A program made the position numbers and the translations under genes. DNA of 64,000 bases from Darksidea phi. Its lineage: Eukaryota; Ascomycota; Dothideomycetes; Pleosporales; Lentitheciaceae. The notes beneath the pieces are model-generated. The model saw only the letters and a list, made by a program, of their open reading frames with translations, was not told the origin of the DNA and did no database searches. Below, in pieces: positions 47,954 to 61,600 of the stretch; the stretch's first letter is position 1, and the number at the start of each line of letters is the position of its first letter. The DNA is taken from the NCBI GenBank assembly GCA_030770425.1, contig JASJFT010000140.1:55134-119133 (forward strand), in the 5' to 3' direction.

Positions 47954-48087
47954 AGAATTAGAAATTATATTAGAAGTAAATATCTTTAAATAGACTATAA
48001 ATAGAATACTTTTCTAGATTAAAACTAATAAAGTTATAAAAATAGTAGTCTATTTTTTAATAAAGAACTTATTAGTAAAGAGTAATA

Positions 48088-51000
48088 TAATAAACTAGGT
48101 TTAAAGTAAAACTTCTTATTATAAAGATCTTAGATTTCTTCTTTAGAGTAGTCTATTATAGAGTAGACTACCCCTTTATATAAAATTCTTATCTAAAGTT
48201 CTTATAACTTCTTATTAATTTATCTATATTCTATCTAGTATATATCCTTAGGATTTTATCTCTTATATTAAATTAATTACCCTCTTAGACTCTACTAGAT
48301 CGTAAGATTCGTAGATATTAATAAAGAAGACTATTAATAGTACTACGACGGCTTTATACTTATCCTCTATATAATATAATAAGTATAGGATTACTCTTAA
48401 TAATAAATCTAGATAATATTCTAGTACTAGGACTTATTAGTATAGTTTAGATATAGCTAGTCGAGGGATAAGATAATATATAGATAAAGCTAGTACTTTT
48501 AAACTATTTATAAAGAAAAGGCTTTATAAAAGAAGAGATCTAGACTAAATTATAATTAGTTAGATCTATAATAAAGAATAAATTTTAAATAAGTTAAATT
48601 AGTATAGAATAATTCTCTAATATAATCTTATATAAAATACTTATAATTATAAAAGATATAAGTAAATATATAAATATTCTTAAAGTTATTTATATATCTA
48701 TATCTTTTATATTCTTTAATACTAATACTAATAGAACTATATACCCCCCTCTACTAAAAATATTCTTTTTTCCCTTTCTAATAACTAGTACTCTAATAAA
48801 CCCTATAATATTCTAGAGTAAGAAGAGAATTAAGATTTCTAATTTTAAATATTTTAAAGAAAATAGATATAATTAGAAATAGTTTAAAATATAAATAGAC
48901 TATAAACTATTAAATAATAGTATAAAGGAAGAATATAAAATAGATTATATTTTTAACTAGTTAAAGAAAGTTACTTTAGATATAAATATATTATAGATAG
49001 ACTAGAATTCTAATAGAATAGTAGAACTATTCTAGAAGTTTCTAAACGACTAGTTTTCTAACCCTCTTATTAATAAAAGAGCTAAAAATAAACTTTAGAC
49101 CTTTTAATAAAAAAAGATATTTTTATATATATTTATTATAACGTAGATTTAGATATTCTATATTCTACTCTAAGTATATATACTAAATAGTTTCTTAAAA
49201 GTTTAAGATTAATCTTTTACTCTATAATAGTTATAAGCCTAGTACTTTATATCTACGTAAGTAGGAACTATATAGATTAATACTTAGGTAGATAACTATA
49301 AGTAAGTACCCTAGATAGAGTAAGTTACTTAAGTATCTAAGTATCTAAGTAGTCTTATACCTTAGAAGAGATAATATACTTACCTTAAAGTAATTTAATT
49401 ACTTACTCTTTAGTATTTAGAAGGTATATTATAATATAGATTTAGATACTTTATACTCCGCTCTAAGTATATATATTAAATAATTCTCTAAAAGCTTAAG
49501 ATTAACCTTTTACTTTATAATAATATTTAACTTAGAGTTTATATAATTAGTTAATAATATTAGAGAGATAGATAACTATAGTAACTTAAAGAGTATCTAC
49601 TTATAAGTACTATATCTAAATCTCTACGACTATATAATTATCGTAAAAGTATTCTAAATATAGACTATTAACTAACCTATAAATTAAATAATAGTAATAA
49701 AAGAAAATATCTTTTAAAGTAAAATTAACTAATTAATTTATATAACTTAGTACTATAAAGATATAATAAAGTAGAAATCTACTAGATTATATCTAGGATA
49801 GATAAGATTCTTAAGTTTAGGATAGAAATAGAAGAAGAAAAAGATATATTAGATCTTCGTAGAAGTAATAGAGTAGAGAAAGAAGAATAGAAACTATCTT
49901 AGATATAATAGAAGTAGTTATTTTATAAAAGAATACTAGCTTATTCTAGTAACTTCTTTATTCTTTATAAAGACTAAATATATAATATCCTAATTATTCT
50001 TAATAAAAGAGGAGTACCCTGTAGAAGAAGAATAGAAAAACTAAAGTCTTCTAATTAAAATTATTATTAGGAAAAGATAATAAAGAACTTTACTAAATTT
50101 AGAAAAAAGTAGTTAGATAGTAGTTTAATTATAGTATATTCGCTCGTAAATAGAATCTTATTTATATCTATTATAATTAACTTAGATTATTTTATATTTA
50201 ATTTTATATTCTTAATCTTTATCTAAAGAAGTAATCTAAGAAGTATAAAACTATTAAGAAATAGACCTATTATTAGTATAGGTAGAAAGCTATTCTATAT
50301 ATAAAGAGTAATATAACTAAAAATAAATATTAAAGGATATACTAAATAGATATAGCTATATATATTAGATAGAGATAATAAATATAATATAATTCGTAAA
50401 AGATTATAAATTAATAAGAATAAAGTAATCTTAGCTTTTATAAAAAAAATTAATCTATTTATACTTAACTAGAGTTAGAATAAAAAGTAAAGAAGAAAGA
50501 AAATTAATTAAAGGGTCTTATACTATAGGGGCCCCCGTCTTTATAATATTAATATAGAGAGTAAAAAAATAGAAAGATACTTTATATACTTTTATAACCT
50601 TTATAGTAGATATATAAAAGATTCTTACTTTAAAAAAGAAGCTAGATTTAAAAGAATTTCTTTTAAACTTTATAAAGGATTTATACTAAGTCTTTTTATA
50701 AGAAGAAGTAAATAAGTTAATATATTTTATAAGCGAGTAGGCTATACAAGTGAGCGGGCTACCCTAAAATATACTAAAAAACCCAAATTTCAATCTTAAA
50801 TATCTTAATAACTACTTTATAATAATTTCTAAAGTTTTAAATATAAGCTCCCCTTTATATAATATAGTATCTATTAAAATATTAGAGTATATAGCCTAGT
50901 AGTTATAGAGATATTTAAAAATATCTTACTTTTTAGCCCTTAAAGTCTATATCTCTAAATATTTAAATAACTACTAGGCTATACGCTCTAATATTTTAAT

Positions 51001-53255
51001 AGATACTATATTATATAAAGAGAAGCTCATATTTAAAATTTTAGAAATTATTATAAAGTAGTTATTAAGATATTTAAGATTAAAATTTAGGTTTTTTAGT
51101 ATATTTTAAGGTAGCCCGCTCGCTTATATAACGTACTCGCTTATAAAATATATTACTATTATATTAGAGAAGTAGTATAGACTATATAATAAAGCTTATA
51201 GAAAAAGATAGTAAGATATTAAAGATTTTATAAGAACTATTATATAGTATATTAAAGAAAGAACTTCTTATTCTATAAAAGAAATTAACTTTTTATCTAG
51301 ATAAGAGGTTTATTTATATAAGTAGATCTAGTATAACTACTTCTATACTCTTTATAAAAAAGTTTAAAAAAGACCTTTAATTCTATATAAACTATTATAT
51401 ACTTAATATAATTATATAAAAGAACTATTATCTACTCCCTCTTATTAAGAAAACCCTTAGATAAATTAATAAGACTAAATAGTTTACTAAATTAGATATA
51501 ATCTAGACCTTCTATAAGATTTAAATCGTAAAAGAAGATAAGTAGAAGACTATCTTCTAAATATATTTTAATCTTTATAAGTAATTAGTTATTTTATTTA
51601 AACTAGTAAATATATCTAATATCTTTTAAAGATATATTAACTATATATTTTATAAATTTATTAATAACTTCTACTTTATATTTATTAATAATATTCTCGT
51701 CTATTCTTTTAGTAGTAAAAAGAACTATAAGAATAAGATCTAAGAGATAATTAAGAAACTAGGTATTATAAATCTCTATCTAGATATTAAAAAAAGCGAG
51801 TTTAGTATAAAGAAGATCTAGTACTTTAGATATATTATTAAGATAAAGAAAAGAATTAGTATAGACCTAAAGAAGATTAAGATTATTTAGAAATAGATTA
51901 TACTCTTATTAATAAAAGGAATTTAGAGTTTTATTAGATTTATTAACTTTTACTAGTAATTTATTAAAAACTTCTTAGAGATTATAGCTCTACTTATTAA
52001 ACTAATTAGTAAGAATATAAAATTTATATAAAAAAGATAATAATAAAAAACTTTTAAAGTTCTAAAGAATATATTTATTATAAAGCTAGTTTTAATCTAC
52101 TTTAATCTAGAGCTAAAAATAATTCTAGAAGCTAACGCCTCCGGCTAGACTATTAGAGGAACCCTCTCTTAGATTAAAAAGAATAAAATAATAAGAACTA
52201 TAACTTACTTCTTAATAAAGAATTTACTAATAAAGAGTAATTATATTATTTATAATAAAGAATTACTTATAGTTATTAAGTATATAGAGGAGTAGAATAG
52301 TAAACTCTAAGTAGTTCCTTATATTAAAGTAATAATAAACTATAAGAATTTAAAGTACTTTATTATAACTAAATAATTAAATAAGAGATATATTTATTAA
52401 TTAAATATTTTAAGTTAGATTAATATAACTTTAGAATACTACTTAAGAAGTACTAATACTAGGGTAGATATACTATTCTAGAGAAAATAAGATATCCTAT
52501 AGAATAGCTTAGATAAAAGAATAAAGTTATAATACTTTTAACTATTATAATTTATTAGACTAAATTATTTAGAAGAATACCTAGCTAATTTATAAGTATT
52601 ATTAGTTTTAATAATAAAAGTACTTCTATAAAATCTTCTTAGTAAGAGGTAATCTTCTTTTTAACTTTTATTATATCTTTTAACCCGAAAGTTCTATAGA
52701 ATTTAGTAATTAATAAAGATAAGATATAATAAGAGGTCTAAATAGTAATTTATACTAGAGTATAAAAATTTCTCTCTTATCTTAGTCTAAAAGTCTCTTT
52801 AAGTAAATATAATATAGATAATAAAGAATATATAATCTTCTAAAGTAGAAAATAAATATTAAACTTAGAACTATTATATATATATTTAATCTCTATAGTC
52901 TATAATAGACTAGTAGCTAGATATCCTAGATATAAGTTTATATATAAAATTCTTATCTATAACTTCTTTTAACTAGAAATATCTACTATTATTTAAATAT
53001 ATATCTAAAACTATAATATATATAACTAGATAAAATTTTAAAGAGAATTAAAAAGAGGGTTACTATATTCTCTTCTCTTACTAGACTAGATTTAAAAGAA
53101 GATTTTAATAGATTTTATTATAGATCTTTTAAAGAGTAAAGAATACTATAATTTTATAATAATTATAAACTAGCTTAATAAGAATATTATTCTTATTCTA
53201 TTATTAAATATTAGGATAGAGATTATAGTAAAAGTCTTTATTAAGAATATAGTAT
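48088..53255 (+). mobile_element. Second gypsy copy, LTR to integrase
   Basis: The LTR (about 48,088-48,447) is followed by gag (about 48.7-50 kb), protease, reverse transcriptase (about 51.3-51.95 kb, with NNILV-type decay of the DD motif near 51,690) and RNase H (about 52.1-52.4 kb, with NYIIYNKELLIVIKY and YKNLKYF). Integrase then runs from about 52.75 to 53.25 kb, with IDFIIDLLKSKEYYNF. The 3' LTR is missing, so the element is truncated at about 53,255. It carries a palindromic MITE at 50,721-51,152. Confidence 0.75.
50721..51152. mobile_element. Palindromic pogo-type MITE, relatively unmutated
   Basis: About 430 bp form a nearly perfect inverted repeat, with arms of roughly 200 bp around a short centre near 50,935. 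The ends read tattttataagcgagta and its complement, next to TA. The same terminal sequence bounds the Fot1/pogo element at 57,514-59,360, so that family could have mobilised it. Unlike its host it keeps several CpA/TpG sites (for example gctatacaagtgag and cccaaatttcaatc), mainly in the left arm, which implies later insertion or partial escape from RIP because of its short length. Confidence 0.85.
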
Positions 53256-56200
53256 AGTATAGTAGTAAAGAAAGCCTTCTAATTAAGCGTCGAAGGCTTA
53301 GGTAAACGGCGAAATATTAGACTAGACTTCGAAGGGCTATTATCTAGAAGTATCTTTAGTTAGAGTTTAGTATCTATCCTATTATATAGTAGATAGAAGA
53401 AATAGTTTAATTAATTAATTATTTAACTACCTATTTTATTAACTCTTCTCTTCTATCCCTCTAACTACGGGTTATAAGTTCTACTACCCTATTTCTAATA
53501 TATCTATATATTATAGTTTTTAACGACGTCTATAGGGCTTCTAATAGTCTATTAAACTAGAGTAAAGAGAAGAGTTAGATAAAAAGACGATAGAATTAAA
53601 AGTTTTACTATAGCCTCTAAGACTTAATTAATAATATCTAGATATAATAAATACTAAATACTATAAATAGATATATATAGGCTTAGAATAATATAATAAT
53701 ATATTAGATAAAGTAATTAGAGTAAGTAATAATAGTATTATAAATTAATATTAGATAATAATAGAAGATTCTTAAAAGAAAGATACTTAATTAAAATATT
53801 TTAAAAATTCTAGTAAAAGAAATTATAGGGGATTCTTAAAAGAGAAGTACGTAGCTAGAATATTTAGAAATCTTAGTATAAGATTAAAGGAGATAGTATA
53901 GCTTTTTATTAAATCTCGCCTATTAGTAGAAAGAGAAAGAGAATATAATAGAGCGAACTACTAGCGCTACGATATAGTTATTAAATTAGAAGACTAATAC
54001 TAGTATTAGTAGATTTAGATAAAATAATAATATTAACTAGCTTATAAAGGTAGAGAAGGTATATAAAAGTAATACCTTTTAAAAGATTAAAAATACTAGA
54101 TATACCCTCTTATTATTATTACTATACTTAGTTAAAACTTTATTAGTTAATATTTAAAATAGTACTAACTAGCTTTAAGTAGTTATCCTTTAAATATCTC
54201 TAGTTAAATAACTAACTACTTCTTAGGTAAGAAGAAAACTCGTATAATAAAAAAAAAGAAAAGATCTCTAAGATTAAAGACTTATTATTTATTAATATAC
54301 CTATTAGTACTTTAGAGTAAGACTAGTTTAGGAAAAAAAAAAAAAAAGAAAAGAAAAAAGATAAAGTATAATTAAAAGAAGAGATAATTAATCTAATTAA
54401 TTTAAAAGGAGTTAGAAAAGAAGAGTATTTAAGAGAGTTATTAGTCCTATACTAAAGTTAGTAAAGTTAACTTAAATAATAGCTCTAAGAGTAAGAATAA
54501 GTTAGATAATAATAAAAATAATATAATAAACTATAAGCTTTACTATTTAAAACTCTAAAAGAAAAAGTCCGAAAAGCTATTAGTACTAGTATTTAATTTA
54601 TTAATTCTTAAAATAGCTACTATTCTAATTATAAACTAACCTTAGTAACTAGTTAATAAGAAAATAAATATCTATTTTCTATTTTTACTATATAATTCTA
54701 ATATATTATTATTTATTAGTATAAATATTATATAGTTTTTAAAGGACTATAAGTTTAGTATAGACGAAGTAAAGTAAAATAAATAAAATAAGAAGAAGTT
54801 TTTTCTCTATTTTTATAATTTATTTTAAAGAGTATATATTATTAAGATATATTATTATATATCTCTAGTATAAAATTAGACTATATTTAGATTAATACTT
54901 TAAAAGAAATATACTAGTAAAGATATTAGATAATAAAAGACTATCTATATCTTCTTTAAATTATAGCTAGTAGAAGTCTATTAGTTACCCCTTCTACTTA
55001 ATAAATACTATTACTAGTTCTTAATATATAGTAGTAGAGTATTAAACTAATTATAGATTATAGAAATTAAGCTTAAATAACTATTCTTTAAAGAGTTAAA
55101 GTATAATAACTAGATAATAATTATATTTAGTATAGATAAAAAGTACTAACTAGTTAATAAAAACGTATATTTCTTTAAGCTAAAGAAGATATACTAATAC
55201 CTCTAATTATTATATAAATAGAAAGAAGCTATATTTATATTAAGCCTAGATATTAGTCTAATAGCTAGCTAGCTAGTATATAGAGAGATCGAAGCTTATA
55301 CTAAGTAATAGCTTCTTTACCTAGTTAAATTTCTACGTTCTTAGTAATAGGAGCCCGTAGCTCTATTAGAAAAATTAATAGTAATTACTTAGCTATTATC
55401 TAATTCTTAGATTAAATAGCTTATTAATAATATAAAGAAATTAGTCTTAATTTAATAATAGTTTAATATCTAGTAATAGAGTACTTCTATAACTCGATTA
55501 ATATTTATATAAGAGAATAATTATTACTATACTTTCTATAAGCTAATTAAATCTATTCTCTATTTTAAATATAATAATAAATTATATATAAGCTTCTATA
55601 ACTAAATATAAAACCTAAAAGTAGATATATAAATAATTAATAATTAAGAATTCTAAAAGATAGGATATATTATCTATAGCTTAATAGACTATTAGATTTA
55701 AGGATATCTTCTATAAAGAAAGCTTCTTAATAATAGCTAGTATTATAAAAAGAAGAATAAGAAGACTAACTAGTTTAAATAGTACTACGGTCTATTTTAT
55801 CTTTATAAAGAAAAGCTTTATAGTTAAAGATTCTATACTACTCTTAATAATATATAAAAGTATCTTATTTCTTAAATAATAAAGTACTATAAAGTAATTA
55901 ATACGAAGTTAGTAGGGTTATTTACTAATATAAAAGGGTTCGATAGAAAAAAAAACTATTTAATAACTAATAGTAACGCGAATACTATCGAAATAGTAAA
56001 TAATACTACTAATAATAGGTTGTTAGCCCTTAAGAAGGAGGATTTAAAGAAAGTTATAACTTTTTATTATATATTATAAAAGTAACTAGTAATTAAGAGT
56101 ACTAAAGTATTATTAATAAAAGTAAATAGAATTAAAATAAGAGACTAGAATTATCCTCTTATAGTAATTAATAAAGTATTAGATAACTAAGTTATAAAGT

Positions 56201-57513
56201 CGAAGCTAAAGATAAAGATTAAGAATATTAGGTCTATTAATCTTCTAGTAGAGAAGGCTAATAAAATAGAATAGTATTAATAAGTAATTAAAGAGTTCTA
56301 TAGTTCTATCCTTATATTTAATCTAAATAAAGAAGCTATAATAAATATAATAAGATAACCTCTAAATTAAAAAGTAATATTAGAAGTATTAAGTTTATAG
56401 ACTATTTAGGTAAATTAAGAATTTTAACTAGTTATTAAAAGAAAACTATTAAAGGTAATAATTACGTAGATATCTACTAATAAAGAGTTAATATATATAG
56501 TTTAATAACTAATAATAAGTTTAATTCTAGTTATTACTCTTTAGTAGAAAGTCTATAGACTAATTATAACTATACTATTATTTTAAGACTAAGTTATTAA
56601 TATTATATTAAAGCTTCTTAATATAGCTAAATAAGTAAGAAGCTATAGTTCTAGTAATAGATTAGAAGAGATATATACTATAAATAAAAGAGAAATAATA
56701 GTAAACTTAGATCTATTTATACTAATAAAGCTTTAGACTTTAAACTTATATTTAACTTAATAGATTAAAGAGATACTTAAAGTATAAGTAGCTTAATACT
56801 ATAATATCTAAAAAACTAGGAATAAATATAATAATAAGTTAGATTATATTTTAATAAATAAATATAAATATATTAAAGGCTAGCTTAAAGTAATAATTAT
56901 AAAATTAAAGATTCCTATTTATTAGATTACTATTATAGATAACTTTTATAAAGTAATTCTTAATAATAGTATAAAGTTAAATATAATATATCTCTTTACT
57001 ATATAAATATTAAATATTTATATTAAGAATAAAGACTAAGATTATCTTCTACTTAAAGAGTATATTAGAATAGTTACTACTAATAGATTAGTAGATAAGT
57101 ACGTAGAAATAGTCTATAATATCCTAGTAATAATCGATACTATTATTATACCTACTTATTTTAAGGTTATAAGAAATATTTAGAGATTATTAATATTAAA
57201 TACTCTCTAGTATATAGTTATATATTTAGAGATAAAATTTACTCTAATAAATTATTATTACTATAAAATTACTATACTAGATAGGTAGAAGACTATTTCT
57301 TTTCTTAGATTAAATCTAACCCTAATAATAAACTATAAAATAGATAATAATTTTTTAGAGAAAATCTAAGAAGTATACCTTCTAAGATAATATATTCTCT
57401 ATTCTATTAATACTTAGAACTTTAACTACTAGAGAATTAGAAAAGGTCTAATAAAAATATAAAGAATAGTAATAATACTAATTTAAATAACTTAGATAAC
57501 TATAATTATAACG
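53256..57513 (+). other. Long unclassified RIP-degraded coding region
   Basis: Reading RIP stops as Gln/Trp gives long plus-strand frames, especially about 55.9-57.45 kb. There a region near 56,930-57,300 includes VDKYVEIVYNILVIIDT and INYYYYKITILDR. An A-rich run lies at 54,340-54,360 and acidic/lysine-rich stretches lie at about 54.2-54.5 kb. I find no reverse transcriptase, DDE, helicase or Rep motif, so it is neither clearly LTR, LINE, Tc1 nor Helitron. The absence of CpA/TpG shows it was repetitive when RIP acted. Confidence 0.4.
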
Positions 57514-59360
57514 TATTTTATAAGCGAGTAACGAATATAAGTAAGTAATAAACCCTACTAACTTTCTATACCTAAAAAGCTACGTAGTTTAATAATATAT
57601 TAGAATTCTATTAAAATAGTACTAGTAATAGATTAAGTAGTATCTATAGTAGGTATCTTATATATTCGTAAGTTATACCTAGGTTCTTTATAGTATATAT
57701 AGCGCGCTAAAGTCTATTAGTTTATACCTAATTACGTAATAACTTAATATCTTTTATTCTCTTACTACTACTTAGTAGTCTTTTAAATAATAATAGTCTC
57801 TTTCTTTACCTTAGTTAGGACGCCCTACTTTTAGATTCTTTTCTTTTTATACTTTTTACGCGTTATAACGGTCTTAATTACCTTCTTTAGGCTCGCGATT
57901 TATTCGTATATAAATATAGCTTTATAAGCTAATACTTTAGTACCTTTACTTAACTAATTAATAACTAGAATAATAGAAGTAGATAATAAGCTCTTATACC
58001 TACGTATACGCTTATAAATTAATATTAATTAAGCCTCTATTTCGTACGTATTACTTAGTATTCTAGTCTTCTATATAGTCTTTAGTAGGACTACTAGCGA
58101 CGACGTCTTTAGCTTAATATTAAGCTTTAAGATTACTACCTCTAAATTATATAAAACTAGACTAACGCCTCGAAAGCTTATATAGATATTCCTTTCTATA
58201 ATAGTCTTATTATAGGCTATATAGAAGGTAGATAGAAATTTAAGCTTCGTAATATAGTAGATATAATTATAAATTAGACTATTAATCTAGTCCCTATACG
58301 TATACTTTAATAGTAAGAAATAGCCTATATTAAGCGACTATAGAAGATATAATAAATAAGCTAGTATATAAAGAGTATAAATATTATTCTTCTTATAGAG
58401 GTCCTAGAATTCGTTTAAGATATAGCTCCTATAGTTATTAATAACTAGTAGCTAGTACGTATCTACTCTACGATCTACTATATATTTAATAAAGTACTTT
58501 AACTAGATAACTCCTAGATTATTATTTATCTAACCGTTATTACTAATACTAATAGTCTAATCGTCTAATATATCGTCGCCCTTATACTAGGTAGAGAGAT
58601 AGTACTAGCTAGCGAAGATAACTAAGGGTAGAATAGTCTATTTAGTAGTATTAATTCCCTATATTATAGTAACCTACTCGCGATTACCTAGCTAGATAGC
58701 TTTAGCCTACTCGTATCTCTCTAAGCTAGTAACGACTAGTTACGCTAATATCTTACCTATTAGAAAGCTAGCTTCGTCGATATTATAGATATTTTAATTA
58801 GTAATACCCTAGATAGCTCTAGTATATACTACTAGATTAAACTAGATTTAAATAATATTAAAATCCTTATAAAGAGCTTACTATTAATTATAAGGTCGAT
58901 TAAATTATATTTTAATACTATTAGTTTACTAGACGAAGTTCTTAGACTATTACTTACCTACTTAGCTAGCGCCGCGCTTAGTAAGTAGCTTATTCGCTAT
59001 ATCTTATATAGCCTCTAGAGTAAGGGTAAATCCTCGCGAATCTAGATTAAGTATATAGTTAATAATTATCTCCTCCTCTAGCTTAGAAAGCTTCTTTAAT
59101 TTAGGCTAGTAATCGTATTACGTAGCGATTCTAGCGCGTCGGCGGCGGAGTATTACTTTAGAGACGTTAAACGTTACTATAGTACTATTAATACTCTAGA
59201 TTTAATTCTAATTAATAGCTAAGATAGCTAGGGAGATATCTACTTCGTTATAGGGTAATCGAATAGTAGTTAGTTAAGCTATAAGAGTTAATAGGTAATA
59301 CGTCGCGAAAAGTTAGTAGGATTCGTTACTTACTTATATTCGTTACTCGCTTATAAAATA
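57514..59360 (-). mobile_element. Complete Fot1/pogo-like DNA transposon (RIP-killed)
   Basis: This 1.85-kb element has terminal inverted repeats of about 50 bp (beginning tattttataagcgagtaac) at 57,514-57,565 and 59,310-59,360, inserted at TA. The minus strand from about 59.25 kb reads a Psq-like N-terminus and then a CENP-B-type HTH: LEEEIIINYILNLDSRGFT followed by ISYLLSA, as in Fot1/pogo transposases. The DDE domain should lie at about 58.6-57.9 kb but is too mutated to read by eye. CpG-rich segments survive intact (near 59,125-59,150), while CpA/TpG are gone. Confidence 0.8.
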
Positions 59361-60560
59361 TATTAGTATTAATAAAGTAGAGATTAAGAATATATTAGTT
59401 TCTACTAAAGCTAATACTATCGACTTTCTATTAAAAGGAGAGGGTATTAAAGTAGTAGAAGAGAATAAAGAGAAGAAGGGTACTAAGAAGATAGAAGAAG
59501 ATATAAAGAAGGAAGAGAAGAAAGAGAAGAATAGAAGGGGGACGGAGGTACTAGTACCTTAATAATAGATAACTAGTAGAGAAGTAGATAGAGTAAAGAT
59601 ATTAGAAATATTAATAGTTAGTTAATATTAGTAATATTTTAAATAGAGTAGATTAATTTATTTAAATAACTATAATAAGAAGTTAGATTAAGATTTAGAT
59701 TCTAATACTAAGATTAAGTAAATACTTTTAAAGATAAGTTAGTATATTATAAGAAGAAATTAATATCTCTAATAATAAGTTAATACCCTTTATAAGATAA
59801 TTAATAAGAAGGTTCGACTTATTAATAAGTTCTATAAGAATACTAAGATAGACTTTAGAAGAAAGAATTAAAGAGAAAGAGCTATCTAATAGTAACTTAA
59901 ACGCGTATTATTAAGAAAGATAGAAGTAAATATATTTAATAAAATTTTTAAGCCTAGATATATAGACTTTCTAAAAAATTAATAATTAATATTTAACTAG
60001 ATAAAGGAGATATATATTAGAGAGAATTTTTAATCTACTAAGATAGAGCTTATATACGAGTTAATATACTATTAAAAGACTATTTTAGTATAGAATTTCT
60101 TAAAGATAATAATTATTTATTCTAATATAGCGCCTTTATATTAGATTTAGATAGTATTTTATAAGACTTAGTAAGTAAAAGGCTTTTAATATTCTAAAAG
60201 ACTTAAACTAATTACTATTTAAATAATTTATAAAAGAATCGCCCGAGGTATTCTTAAGATATATAATAGTTAATATTATAATCTATAATTTCTAGTACCT
60301 AAGAAGAATAGAGACTACTAATTAATTAATAATACTTAAATCTTAAATAGTTTTATTAAGAGGGACGTAAACCTTCTATTAAACGGGGTCCGGACCTAAT
60401 AGGTTATTTAGTCTCGTTTAGGGTTTATACTTAAGATAGGAAAGAAGAAGTTAGAATAAGTAGGTAATAGTTTAATTACGTTAATAGGTAAGGATTAATC
60501 TAGATTCGAATTAACTATAAGGAAGAAAAACTATCTAGGAGATTCGTAGTTATTATATAT
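59361..60560. other. RIP-degraded region, lysine/glutamate-rich frame
   Basis: An open plus-strand stretch at about 59,368-59,560 encodes a highly charged segment (EKKGTKKIEEDIKKEEKK). The rest is not recognisable. It may be the continuation of the unclassified repeat at 53.3-57.5 kb across the pogo insertion, though the reading frame is not maintained. Confidence 0.35.
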
Positions 60561-60569
60561 TAATTTAGT

Positions 60570-60690
60570 TTCTATAGATCTATAGGCTCTATAGCTCTAT
60601 CTTCTAATAGATCTACTAATCTATAGATCTATAGATCTATAGGATCTATATCTACTAAGAACTATAGATTTATAGATCTATTATATAACT
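60570..60690. repeat. Low-complexity tagatcta-rich stretch
   Basis: Irregular repeats of ctatagatctatag cover about 120 bp. This may be a decayed microsatellite. No function is implied. Confidence 0.55.
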
Positions 60691-61600
60691 TCCTATTCTT
60701 TAATTATAAGGTCTATATCGTATTCCTCGTTAAAATCTATAATAGGTTCTACCTCGGGTATCTCTATTAGCTATCGTTCTATAGTTTATATATAATTTAT
60801 AATACTATCTCCCCTCTCTAAACCTTTAGCTTAGAGGTTATTCTAGATCCGGTATTCGGCTATATTAGTATTAGTTTAGAATCCTCTTAAGTTATACCTT
60901 TCTTCCTCTATAGTTTTTTATAAAACTAAAGAATATCTTATATTTACTAATTATATTAGTCGTAATAGTTCTAAAATATTTTCTTATTCTTAGTATAGTA
61001 GGTTAGAGGTATTCTATATTATTTCTTCTAATAAAAGTAAATACTATAAGGCTTATATTTATATAAATATACGAAATTTATATCGATTATTTAGAATTTT
61101 TATAGCTAAGTATTTATTTTTAACTATAACTTATATATATAGACTTATATATATTAGAGCGATTTATTAACTATTTATAAGAGAAACTTTAAGCTTAGTT
61201 ATAGAAGGCTAAAGAGTATTATAAGGAACTACTTCGTCGTATAGCTAAGTTTAGTTAAGAATTATCTAATATATAGGTAAAGGTTTAATATTTAAAGAAA
61301 TAGAAAGAGTTTTTTAATAAGAAGGTAGCTAGGTAATCCTATACCCTTAAGGCTAAACTTAATATTAAGGAGACGGAGCTCCGTCGGCTAGAATAGTAGA
61401 AGAATCTAGAGGTCTCTTTAACTATTTTAAATATCGCTTATAACGTCGTAGATAATATCGTTTCTTCTAGTTTATTAAGTACCTCGTACTATACTATAGA
61501 TAATATTAGTCTTCTTAATTTACTATAAGATAAATTTACTCTATCTCTAGGTTTTCTTTAAACTTATAGTTTTAGTACTCTATAAGTTTCTTAGGATAAT
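60691..61600 (+). other. RIP-degraded coiled-coil-like coding remnant
   Basis: The plus strand at about 61,170-61,520 reads a helix-rich, charged frame (VQYLKKQKEFFNKKVAR, then LRRLE). It is flanked by AT-rich sequence. The family is not identified. Confidence 0.35.

Larger units (their letters stand above)
32464..48087 (+). mobile_element. Gypsy retrotransposon split by nested insertions
   Basis: The LTR at about 32,464-32,857 matches the LTR of a second copy (about 48,088-48,447). The internal region resumes right after the copia insertion at 44,056 and aligns with the second copy from about 48,500. Gag lies at about 44.2-45.1 kb and reverse transcriptase at about 46.1-46.87 kb (PLPL, then FINNIL near 46,433-46,453 for FVDDIL). 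It is interrupted at 46,878 by a SINE-like element, and RNase H resumes at about 47,969-48,087. There the LTR of the next gypsy begins. The frame is plus strand and full of RIP stops. Confidence 0.75.

Noticed and set aside
54340..54360. A-run as the poly-A tail of a LINE
   Set aside because: No target duplication or reverse transcriptase frame ends there. A-rich tracts are common in this purine-rich stretch.
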